13,228 nucleotides of DNA from Phycisphaerae bacterium (GTDB lineage: Bacteria; Planctomycetota; Phycisphaerae; UBA1845; PWPN01). The translations under genes were made by a program, and so were the position numbers. Of this stretch, positions 6,316-13,228 are shown one piece after another. The stretch is from NCBI GenBank assembly GCA_026647385.1, contig JAPKGY010000107.1, positions 1 to 13,228 of the forward strand. The letters run 5' to 3'. Numbering within the stretch: position 1 is the first letter of the stretch; every line of letters begins with the position of its first letter. Under the pieces are notes generated by a model. It saw nothing but the letters and a program-made list of their open reading frames with translations. It made no database searches and was not told the DNA's origin.

Positions 6316-7467
6316 ATGGCCAGCCAAACCGCAACGACAACCGACCCTCGCTCGAGTGCCGGACTCATCTTGCGCGCGGTTGGACCGAGCGACGGCGAGG
6401 CGATCCACGCGCTGCTGGCGGCAAACATCCCGGGGATCCTCGAAGACCGGGGCCGATGGCTGCGGCGCTGGCGTTGGCAATACTGGGACAATCCGTTCCG
6501 CGGGGTTCGGCCGGCCGGCTGGGTGCTCACCGACGGCGAGCGCATCGTCGGCCATCTCGGCGCCGTGTACGTTCCTTTCCGCACCGGCCCGCATGAGGCA
6601 ACGGCGGTCATCTGCGCGGACTACGCGGTCAGTCCCGACGCGCTGGCTCGCGGCGGCATGTTCGCGGGGCTGCAACTCGCCCGGATCTTTTTTGAGGCGG
6701 CCGCCGACTGCATCCCGATGGCCACTACCGCCAACGACAAGACGACGGCTGTGTTCACCCGCTTTGGCTGCTCAGCCGTCCCGTGGACGCGCGAATTCTG
6801 GCGAGCCCCGGCGACCGTCGCCCAGCAGATCCGCACCTGTCGCGGCGCGACCAGCCGGTTCATCCGGGGGTTGCTCAGGCAACCGGGCGGCCGGATTCTC
6901 GCGATCGTCGCGGGCCAACTGTATCGCGCGGTCCGACACCGGCCGATGATCCCCCTGCCGCTCGACTGCCGAATGGAAGTCACGACGCCCCGACTGGCGT
7001 GCGACCTCAGCCTGTTGGCCGACCAGGTCGCCCTGCTGCAATCCAACGTCGTCGGACTTCGGCGCAACGCCTCGTATTTCCAATGGCGGTACAGCATGCA
7101 CCCGGAGCGCGCGAACCTTCGCGTGCTCATGCTCCGTCGCGAGGACGGCCCCGCGGTGGCGGCGGCGATCGTCTTTTTCGAGGATCGCGGCCCGAAACGC
7201 ATTGCCTTCGTCGAGGACCTCATCGCTCCCGCCGACCGCCCCGACACGGTCCGCACGCTGCTCTGCGCCGCCCTGCGACTGGCCTGCGACCAGCGTGCGG
7301 ATTTCCTCGTAACCATGACCGGCCGACAGAACCTCCGGGGCCTGTACTGGGAACTCGGTTTCGAAAGTCGGGCCCGCTCGGCCCCGGCGGCGGTCATTCG
7401 CCACGAGCCGAATGATCCCGGCGTACTCGACGGCGCACTCCAATTCTGGCACGGGGCTATGTTTTAA
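6316..7467 (+). CDS. GNAT-family N-acetyltransferase with two GNAT-like halves
   Basis: A 383-residue protein. The N-terminal half (about 18-155) shows a GNAT pattern: GWVLTDGERIVGHLGAVYVPF (68-88), ADYAVSPDALARGG (101-114), TRFGC (148-152). The C-terminal half (about 240-365) repeats it: NASYFQWRY (251-259), VAAAIVFFED (281-290), LRGLYWELGFESR (340-352). A double GNAT arrangement of this size is seen in FemAB-like and envelope-associated acyltransferases. The ATG lies 5 bases after the deacetylase stop, with GGTGA (6306-6310) inside that stop acting as a weak ribosome binding site, so the two genes are likely translationally coupled. A deacetylase next to an acetyltransferase suggests remodelling of amino sugars in a surface polysaccharide. 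The exact acceptor is unknown. Confidence 0.78.
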   Translation: MASQTATTTDPRSSAGLILRAVGPSDGEAIHALLAANIPGILEDRGRWLRRWRWQYWDNPFRGVRPAGWVLTDGERIVGHLGAVYVPFRTGPHEATAVICADYAVSPDALARGGMFAGLQLARIFFEAAADCIPMATTANDKTTAVFTRFGCSAVPWTREFWRAPATVAQQIRTCRGATSRFIRGLLRQPGGRILAIVAGQLYRAVRHRPMIPLPLDCRMEVTTPRLACDLSLLADQVALLQSNVVGLRRNASYFQWRYSMHPERANLRVLMLRREDGPAVAAAIVFFEDRGPKRIAFVEDLIAPADRPDTVRTLLCAALRLACDQRADFLVTMTGRQNLRGLYWELGFESRARSAPAAVIRHEPNDPGVLDGALQFWHGAMF

Positions 7468-7537
7468 TCGCAGACATGGATCGACGTTCATCCTCAACAG
7501 CTCAAACGGGCCGATCGCAATCGCTGGAACGTCGTCA

Positions 7538-7596
7538 CTCTAAAGAGCCGCGGGTCGCCACGGCGACTCGCCTGGGGCGAGCTTCAGCGCTCCTCG
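7538..7596 (-). repeat. 59-bp dispersed repeat, copy 1
   Basis: Read on the minus strand this 59-bp segment matches 12707-12765 at 55 of 59 positions, so the two copies are inverted relative to each other. It lies between the convergent ends of the GNAT gene and the Gfo/Idh gene, starting 14 bases beyond the latter's stop. It contains GTCGCC-AC-GGCGAC (7554-7567). It may also help end transcription from both sides. Confidence 0.85.
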
Positions 7597-7610
7597 GTCA
7601 TGTCGAACGC

Positions 7611-8814
7611 TCACGCGGGCGCGGTCCCGTAGTCGCGGATCTTCATGCACGCGCCGCCGGCCAGTGCTGACTGGTGGGCGATGACGCCGGGCATCGTGTA
7701 GGCGATGGACTCCCAGACGTTCACCTCCGGATGGCGGTCCTCGATGATGGCGCTGACAAACTCGTGGGTGATGAACGTGTGCGAGCCGCCGTGGCCGCTT
7801 TTGATCCGCAGCGGTTCCGGCAGGCGGTCGAAGTGCCTGGGTTGCTCGAAAGGCCGGCTCACCGTCTCGCCCCCGAATACCCCGAACGGACCGTTCGGAT
7901 CGAACTTCTGCTCGACCACCGTATTCGGCGAACCCTCCGGGCGGGCCATGATGAAGGACATCTTGTCACCGTAGAAGAGCCCTCGTTCCGTGCCCTCGGC
8001 CGCGATGTTCCAGCCGATCGAGATGCGGGAGCAGTGGCCTTTGGAGGTCTTGAAGAGCGCCACCGTGTGGATGAACGGATTGTTCTTGTAGTAGTTTTTC
8101 TTCAGCATTTCGTGGTCGTTGCCCCCCCCGGGCCTTGGCGCCCTCTTTTACTTTGTCGATGTCGCGGATGAAATCACACGACTGGCAGTCGAAGCTCGAC
8201 CCGTAGGCGTAGGGGCCGAGCCCCGTGTGGTGATACTCGGACTCGGAATAGAAGATTTCCCCGAAGCGGCCTTCGCGTGCCCAGTCGATGCAGGTGAGCA
8301 CTTCCGGCCGATAACGGCTGGTCTCGGCCATCATGTATTTCAGGCCGGTCTGCTTGACGACGTCCAGGAGTTCCTCGAGTTCCTCGACCGACATACCCGC
8401 CGGCACCGCGCTGATGACGTGTTTTCCGAGCTTGAACGCCTCCACCGCCATCTTCACGTGGAACGGGGCGGGTGTGAAGAGGGCTACGGCGTCCAGTTCC
8501 GGGTGCTCGAGGAACTCGCTGTAGGCCTTGTACCCGTTGTCGCACTTGTACACTCGCTTGAGCTTTTCGATTCGTTCCTCCCGCAGATCGCAGACCGCGG
8601 TCACCTTGCAGTTCGGATGCAGATGCCACTGGAAGGTGGCCCCGAAGCCGCCGCCCACGACGCCGATCCGCACCTGCTTCGACGAAGGCTGCGCCTTGGG
8701 GGTCGCACTCTCGGCGCGAACCAGCGAAGGGGCCGCGGACAGTGCAACAGCCCCTGCACCGGCCTGGCGAAGGAACGTTCGCCGCGATTTTTTGGGAGAC
8801 GGGGACTCTTTCAT
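7611..8814 (-). CDS. Tat-exported Gfo/Idh/MocA family oxidoreductase, frameshifted
   Basis: A predicted NAD(P)-dependent sugar oxidoreductase. The start at 8814 has GGAG 8 bases upstream. The N-terminus has a twin-arginine signal, SRRTFLRQAGAGAVALSAA (10-28), then a Rossmann nucleotide-binding loop, RIGVVGGGFGA (49-59). The frame is broken at about residue 230: a run of eight G on the coding strand (C at 8122-8129) shifts it. With seven G the reading continues KARGGNDHEMLKKNYYKNN and runs to the stop at 7611, giving 400 residues, the usual family length. Without correction the product is a 282-residue protein ending at 7966. The usual EKP motif with its catalytic lysine is SAVPAG here (135-140). 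Tat-signal Gfo/Idh proteins are abundant in planctomycetes, often near sulfatases and glycosidases. The frameshift may be a sequencing error, a mutation or a phase-variable tract. Confidence 0.85.
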
Positions 8815-9095
8815 GGCAACAACTCCGGTTTGTCAGATCAGGGACACAAAGACGATTCTCCGCCGCGTTGGTCGAGTCAGCTTATGTGTGGGGTGAGCGG
8901 GTGTCAACGCCGCGAGGAACGGTGAACCCCGCGGGGGTGCGCGACCGTTCCGACGGACGGTGAGAGCCTCCCGGTGGATGCGGCCCGCGACGGCGGGTCT
9001 CCGGGTCCTCCGACTCCGGGCTCTAAAATGTCGCCCGCCTGAATGGTCACGGCCCCTCCGCTGGGCGGCGAGCTTCCTTGCGTTCGGCCGCGTTC

Positions 9096-12000
9096 TCAGC
9101 GGAATCGCAGCAAACCGCTCGCTCGGGGCCCGAAGGGGGCGGGCTTGGATCTGCCGCCTCGGCCGAGACAAACGACTCCATCGGGGTTGACGAACGCGAT
9201 GGAACTGAGCGGCAGATGAAAATCGAGGCGCCTTCGCAAGTAGCCCACATCCTGCCGGTCATCGCCGTCGAAATCGCCGACGACCATGCCGGGACCGACG
9301 GCCACCGAACCGCTCAGGGTCGAAAGGCGCTGACTCGGCCCGGTCAGACCGATCGCACGAATCCAGCCCTGACTATCCGCGTAGACGACCGTCGCGCATG
9401 GATCGGGGCCCAGCCGGGCGATGGCTACCGTTGAAACGAACATCGGCTTGACTTCTTCCTCGAAAAGCACCGTCATGTACTTCAGAGAGTACACCGCGCA
9501 TCTGCCCAAACGGTCCATGTAAACCACTTCCGCCTGGCCATCGCCGTCCAAATCACCCCCGGCCAGCGCACCGGCTGGAGATTCCGGACCCATGCCTATC
9601 CTGGCTCCGTTGCCGTCCAGTACCACAAGGCGATTATTACGGTTCCTGTCGGCGCAGATGATTTCATCCCGGCCGTCGCCGTTCATGTCGGCCATCACCA
9701 TGCGCGGCTCAGAATCCAGGTTGACGGCCCTGCTCAAAACGGGCTTCTCGTTCTTCCACAGGAACGGCGGCACCTCCTGGGACGCAAGCCCGGCAGGCGA
9801 AGCTTCGTAATTCCTCGAGCTGCCATCACCGGACACCGCCGCAAGAGAGTGCCGGCCGGATTCGGTTTTGACCAGCGCGGCGACCTCTTTACGCCCATCG
9901 CCGTCGATATCTCCGCAGGCCAGCGGGCCCGTCAGAAAACCGCCCTTGGCCAGCAGCTCCCGCTTGCGCAACGGACACCAGGAGTAAAGCGAACCGTCCG
10001 GCCCGAGATAAACGATCCGCTCCAGACCGTCCCCTTTGACGTCGGCCATGACAAGCTGCGCATCGCCCGCCGTTTCACCGGTCTGCATGGGCCTGTTCAG
10101 CGGAGACTGTCCGCTCTTGCGCGTCATGCCGCCCCATTCGAAGAGACAGATTTTCGCTTGATGATCGACGTAAGCGATACAGGGTTGCGGAGGCGCTTCC
10201 AAACGTTCCGCGTCCTGCCAGTTCTCGAGCGCGGTCAGCGCCTCGCGCGCGTCCTGCCAGCATGCAAAAGGCCATTCAGGCTCCTGCTGACTCCCGCCCT
10301 GGACGCCGAAGCCGTCCTTGTCCATGGTTCTATAGGCGTCGATCATCTCTCGCGCATTATCCACGACGGATTTGAAATAGGATTTGAGTTCCTCGGTCTC
10401 CGCCGCCTGCGAGACCTTGGGCCCGGGCTTCTTCAGCAAAGCGAGATAGCGCTGGAAATGAGCTTCGAAATCCGGAAGCAGGTCGGCCTGCCGCTGCCAG
10501 GTGCGGTCGACTCTCGCCCTGCCTTTCACCATAGCCCACTGTCTGGACGATTTTGCCCAGCCGGGCATGAGCGTTTCAGCCGACGCGATCAACTCCTGCA
10601 CCCTGGGGTCCGTTTTCGGCGAGGCGGAACTGACCATGGACTCGTCTTCCATCAGCCAGATCGCCTGCTTGACGAGCGGCGCCGCCTCCCGGCCGAAATA
10701 GAACTCGCACAGCTCGCCCACGATCCTGTCGGCGTCGGTGCTCGGGTCCCACGCCAACTGGAGGAAGACAATCTGATTGATGAAGTCGTGAGTTCCCTCA
10801 CTATAGCAGCCGAAACCGTCAACCACGCCGAATTCCAGACATTCCCTGAACCGTTTTTCGCACATGCGCGGTTTCGGGTTCGCGCCGATGGCCTGATACT
10901 GCCCTTTTTCCGTGGTGGTGAAGGTCGGAAAATAAAACCGCTTGTACTTTTTCGGGAATCGCGGGGCATCCTTGATCTGGTTATCCCGGAATTCGATTCC
11001 GTATAGCCACGCAGGGTCCCAGCCCGAATCAAGTTTTTCGGCGAGTTTATCCACCTCCGGCACGGCGTGCATCCCGAGGATGCCCTTGGCGTCTGGATTG
11101 ACCGACTCGATGAAGGGGAAGAACTTGTCAACCAGTATGGCATAGGTAACGGACCAGGGCTGAACCTCCGGATCGTTGCATCCGCCGCTGTCCCAGCCGG
11201 AGAAGAGGTGATAATCGATGCGCTCGCCCCAGGCCATGTTCTCGAAATACCACTTCCTCGATTCGACCAGCAACTCCATCGCGCGTGGAAACTTGGGGTT
11301 CACCGAGACCGGATCCTTATCGGGGCAGAGGTAATGTAACTCCTGGAAGTCGGGGATACTCTCGGGGCTCCACCGCCCGTCTTTCCAGACCAGATTGGTC
11401 TGGCTGAGGGGCACCACTTCCAACCCCATCGAGATCGCCAGGGCCGCGAGCTTGGAAAACCGGTCCCACAGATATCTTCCCAGATAGCTCTTGTCCGGAT
11501 CGCCTTGATGCGCGGGGTCGCAGCGAAACGTCGCGCCGGACAAGCCCCAGCCGATGTAGTCGCTCCAGATTGCCTTGAAACCCTCCACTTCGCAATTCAC
11601 GTATCCGAAATGGTCGCCGAACCGTATGCGTCTCATTCGCATCGCCGGTGAAGTTCTGACGTTCATGCCGTCGGCGACAAACGCCGCCCCGTCGCGGAAT
11701 TCCATCCTCCTGAGCAGCCAACCGACCCCGTGAAACGTGCCCAAGTCATCAGAACCGTTCACGACGATTCGTCCTCTTCCGCTGGCCAGCACAAAGCCCT
11801 CCAGGCCGGGGGAATTCGCGGAGGCGGGGCTGAGACCCAGTTCCTTGACGGCCGAAACCACGGACGCGTCCGTATCCTGCGAGCCCAAATACACAACGCC
11901 GTCGGCCCCGTGGATGTCTCCTGACGATACGATCGGCGGCTGCGCCTCCGTTCGTCTGTGAATCTCGGTCTGAAGGGCCTGCGCCGCATGTCGCAGGATC

Positions 12001-12182
12001 GCGGACGCACCGGGCGGAATGGCTATTACCGCACGTGGCTTTCCGTTCTCCACGATCGGAATCATGCTGCTCGCGTTCTTGCTCTTCTCCTGCCCCATCA
12101 GCTTTGCGTCGCCGCAGGAGAACAACGCCCCGAAAAGCGCAGCGGCTATCGTAAACGACTTGGAAACGTGAGTTCGTGACAT
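9096..12182 (-). CDS. Large secreted probable lipoprotein: glycosidase-like body with C-terminal FG-GAP repeats
   Basis: A 1028-residue protein. The N-terminus (1-23) is a signal peptide ending LFSC, a loose lipobox with Cys23. Residues about 50-165 look like the N-terminal domain found before the barrel in GH20- and GH67-type enzymes (ASGRGRIVVNGSDDLGTFHGV). A barrel-like region follows (about 180-510; DYHLFSGWDSGGCNDPEVQPW 323-343, GCYSEGTHDF 458-467), then a helical stretch (about 520-660). Five FG-GAP/VCBS-type calcium loops close the protein: ADVKGDG (713-719), GDIDGDG (757-763), ADMNGDG (831-837), GDLDGDG (876-882), GDFDGDD (969-975), consistent with a beta-propeller. I infer a surface glycoside hydrolase or glycan-binding protein but cannot name a GH family or catalytic residues. 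GAGGAG sits just before the ATG. It shares strand with the Gfo/Idh gene 281 bases downstream. Confidence 0.8.
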   Translation of the reverse strand: MSRTHVSKSFTIAAALFGALFSCGDAKLMGQEKSKNASSMIPIVENGKPRAVIAIPPGASAILRHAAQALQTEIHRRTEAQPPIVSSGDIHGADGVVYLGSQDTDASVVSAVKELGLSPASANSPGLEGFVLASGRGRIVVNGSDDLGTFHGVGWLLRRMEFRDGAAFVADGMNVRTSPAMRMRRIRFGDHFGYVNCEVEGFKAIWSDYIGWGLSGATFRCDPAHQGDPDKSYLGRYLWDRFSKLAALAISMGLEVVPLSQTNLVWKDGRWSPESIPDFQELHYLCPDKDPVSVNPKFPRAMELLVESRKWYFENMAWGERIDYHLFSGWDSGGCNDPEVQPWSVTYAILVDKFFPFIESVNPDAKGILGMHAVPEVDKLAEKLDSGWDPAWLYGIEFRDNQIKDAPRFPKKYKRFYFPTFTTTEKGQYQAIGANPKPRMCEKRFRECLEFGVVDGFGCYSEGTHDFINQIVFLQLAWDPSTDADRIVGELCEFYFGREAAPLVKQAIWLMEDESMVSSASPKTDPRVQELIASAETLMPGWAKSSRQWAMVKGRARVDRTWQRQADLLPDFEAHFQRYLALLKKPGPKVSQAAETEELKSYFKSVVDNAREMIDAYRTMDKDGFGVQGGSQQEPEWPFACWQDAREALTALENWQDAERLEAPPQPCIAYVDHQAKICLFEWGGMTRKSGQSPLNRPMQTGETAGDAQLVMADVKGDGLERIVYLGPDGSLYSWCPLRKRELLAKGGFLTGPLACGDIDGDGRKEVAALVKTESGRHSLAAVSGDGSSRNYEASPAGLASQEVPPFLWKNEKPVLSRAVNLDSEPRMVMADMNGDGRDEIICADRNRNNRLVVLDGNGARIGMGPESPAGALAGGDLDGDGQAEVVYMDRLGRCAVYSLKYMTVLFEEEVKPMFVSTVAIARLGPDPCATVVYADSQGWIRAIGLTGPSQRLSTLSGSVAVGPGMVVGDFDGDDRQDVGYLRRRLDFHLPLSSIAFVNPDGVVCLGRGGRSKPAPFGPRASGLLRFR

Positions 12183-12333
12183 TCTCTCCTCACTGAAGAA
12201 TGGGAGCGCCGTGCAATGCTCGCCCCATCATGGCCGATCGCCCACCCGATTCCGCGGCCGATCGGGGGGAGTCGTCCGGTTCGACATTCGCCCGACCACC
12301 GCTCCCGACTTCACCGCCCTGCCGTGTCCGGTC

Positions 12334-12362
12334 ATTATACAGGCCGTGTCCCCTGGTTTCCA
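12334..12362 (-). promoter_or_regulatory. Predicted promoter for the FG-GAP protein gene
   Basis: On the minus strand, TGGAAA (12362-12357, 4/6 to TTGACA), a 17-bp spacer and a consensus TATAAT (12339-12334). Transcription would start near 12327 and give a leader of about 145 bases before the ATG at 12182. The orientation and spacing match the gene it faces. Confidence 0.55.
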
Positions 12363-12691
12363 GAAAGCAACGATCCGTCCGATGCCGAATAGTGGTCATT
12401 GCGATATCGACCCTGGCAAGTTCATCCCAAAACGAGGATGCCTCGCGGCACGAGATAGGCCGGCTCACATGAGTTGCGGTCCGAATTCGGTCTCGCTCCG
12501 CCTTCGGTTCCCTTCCTGCCTTGGTGTTCTTCGCGCACCCCAACGGCTCCCGCTTGAGTTTGACGACGAACCGATGAGGGCATAATCTGGGCCTGATCGA
12601 ACGAGTGCCCGATTTCCATCATGGCTCAACGGGAACACTTCGGCTCTATGACCGATGCGCGATCGCAGGCGCCGAACGAAACGAACGGCCG

Positions 12692-12754
12692 CGCGGGTCG
12701 CCACGGCGACGAGCGTTGAAGCTCGCCGCGGGCGAGTCGCCGTGGCGACCCGCG
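12692..12754. repeat. Large inverted repeat (19-bp perfect arms)
   Basis: Arms 12692-12710 and 12736-12754 are perfect reverse complements. Each carries the GTCGCC/GGCGAC palindrome, and the 25-base centre has its own small stem, GAGC (12711-12714) with GCTC (12721-12724). The element could form a branched hairpin or cruciform upstream of the fucosidase gene. It overlaps the second 59-bp repeat copy. Confidence 0.85.
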
Positions 12755-12765
12755 GCTCTTTAGAG
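12707..12765 (+). repeat. 59-bp dispersed repeat, copy 2
   Basis: Matches the reverse complement of 7538-7596 at 55 of 59 positions. This copy is part of the larger inverted repeat at 12692-12754; the copy at 7538 lacks the left arm. It ends with CTCTTTAGAG, itself a near-palindrome. It lies upstream of the fucosidase gene, whereas the other copy lies downstream of the Gfo/Idh gene, so the two bracket the putative glycan-use genes. Confidence 0.85.
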
Positions 12766-12831
12766 TCGCATGATCGCGCACGATCCTATAGTCACAGGGA
12801 GAATCACATGAATAGTCGCAAGGAGTATCGC

Positions 12832-13228
12832 ATGGACAAGATGAGGTGTCTGCCCTTGTGGGGTCTGATCCTTGTGGCGGCGGCGTCACCGGTCGGCTCA
12901 TCATCAAGCCAGGCGGCGGACTTGGCCCTGCCCACGCCCGAGCAGGTGGCCTGGAGCGACCTGGAGATCGGCCTCATGATTCATTTCGGGCCTTCGACCT
13001 ACGAGGAAACCCAGCAGGACAACTGCACCGTGCCGCTGGAGCGGATCAACCCGACCCGGCTGGACACGGGCCAATGGGCCGAGGCCGCGGAACGGATGGG
13101 GGCCGGGTACATCGTGCTGACCGCCAAGCACAGCGGGGGTTTTTGCATCTGGCCCACGAAAACGACCGACTATTCAGTCGCGAACACGCCGTGGCGGGAT
13201 GGCCAGGGCGACCTCGTCAAGGAGATGG
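12832..13228 (+). CDS. Alpha-L-fucosidase (GH29), 5' part
   Basis: A secreted glycoside hydrolase expected to release L-fucose from polysaccharide or glycoprotein. Residues from the ATG at 12832 include a signal peptide (KMRCLPLWGLILVAAASPVG, then SSSSQA), the family start MIHFGPSTY, and VLTAKHSGGFCIWPTKTTDY, a hallmark of GH29. The nucleophile and acid/base residues lie beyond the window. ATG 12832 is chosen for AAGGAG at 12820-12825 with a 6-base spacer. An in-frame ATG at 12808 has its own GGGAG (12797-12801), also 6 bases upstream, and would add MNSRKEYR in front of the signal peptide; either could be used. The gene faces away from the FG-GAP protein gene, with which it probably shares a role in degrading fucose-containing glycans. 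The gene continues past 13228. Confidence 0.9.
   Translation, partial: MDKMRCLPLWGLILVAAASPVGSSSSQAADLALPTPEQVAWSDLEIGLMIHFGPSTYEETQQDNCTVPLERINPTRLDTGQWAEAAERMGAGYIVLTAKHSGGFCIWPTKTTDYSVANTPWRDGQGDLVKEM

Larger units (their letters stand above)
12183..12807. other. Divergent intergenic region between the FG-GAP protein and fucosidase genes
   Basis: About 625 bases with no supported gene; the frames present are short, lack ribosome binding sites and resemble nothing. It contains a good minus-strand promoter (12334-12362), a 19-bp-arm inverted repeat that includes the second copy of the 59-bp repeat (12692-12765), and near the fucosidase start a short palindrome GATCG-cgca-CGATC (12772-12785) followed by a TATAGT (12787-12792) that could be a -10 box but lacks a matching -35. 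Confidence 0.6.

Noticed and set aside
5135..6340. 401-codon minus-strand open frame opposite the deacetylase
   Set aside because: The plus strand carries all NodB motifs in order; the minus-strand translation is low-complexity and family-less.
9849..11006. 385-codon plus-strand open frame
   Set aside because: Shadow of the FG-GAP lipoprotein gene, whose frame is continuous for 1028 residues with signal peptide and repeats.
12554..12586. Plus-strand promoter (TTGAGT or TTGACG with CATAAT)
   Set aside because: Spacers would be 21 or 15 bases, both poor, and no gene starts within about 220 bases downstream.

Overview
This is a high-GC bacterial window. The gene content best fits a Planctomycetota-type organism (perhaps a Phycisphaerae relative): a bacterial DNA topoisomerase VI, a Tat-exported Gfo/Idh/MocA oxidoreductase, a large secreted glycan-degrading-type protein with FG-GAP repeats, and a GH29 alpha-L-fucosidase. 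The lineage is an inference from gene content; there is no rRNA or tRNA here to confirm it.

Left part (1-2802): the first ~90 bases are AT-richer (about 46% GC, against about 69% in the next 90) and hold the start of a minus-strand antitoxin-like gene that runs off the window. It abuts a topoisomerase VI subunit B gene that has lost its ATPase half; only the transducer end remains. After a perfect 21-bp inverted repeat comes a small nucleotidyltransferase gene with its own consensus-like promoter and a near-leaderless start, then an intact topoisomerase VI subunit A. The nucleotidyltransferase therefore sits between the two Topo VI subunit genes.

Middle (2803-7467): a TTG-started acyl carrier protein and a lone lipoyl-domain 2-oxoacid dehydrogenase E2 acyltransferase, with no E1 or E3 nearby. 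A 646-bp non-coding stretch with several hairpins and a tandem 29-bp repeat follows, then a polysaccharide deacetylase tightly coupled to a two-domain GNAT acetyltransferase. The last pair looks like cell-envelope or exopolysaccharide modification. The ACP/E2 pair may supply acyl groups, but that is a guess.

Right part (7468-13228): two minus-strand genes, a Tat-signal Gfo/Idh/MocA protein broken by a frameshift in a run of eight G and a 1028-aa probable lipoprotein with a glycosidase-like body and C-terminal FG-GAP propeller repeats. Across a 649-bp divergent region lies the 5' part of a secreted alpha-L-fucosidase. Together they suggest degradation of fucose-containing polysaccharide.

Scattered through most intergenic regions is a family of short palindromes with the core CGCC-AC-GGCG, whose flanking bases differ but stay complementary. 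Two intergenic regions carry inverted copies of a 59-bp repeat (55/59 identical) containing this core. These repeats, the truncated Topo VI B and the ACP/orphan-E2 pair are the main points for a second look. I saw no CRISPR array, insertion sequence or RNA gene.
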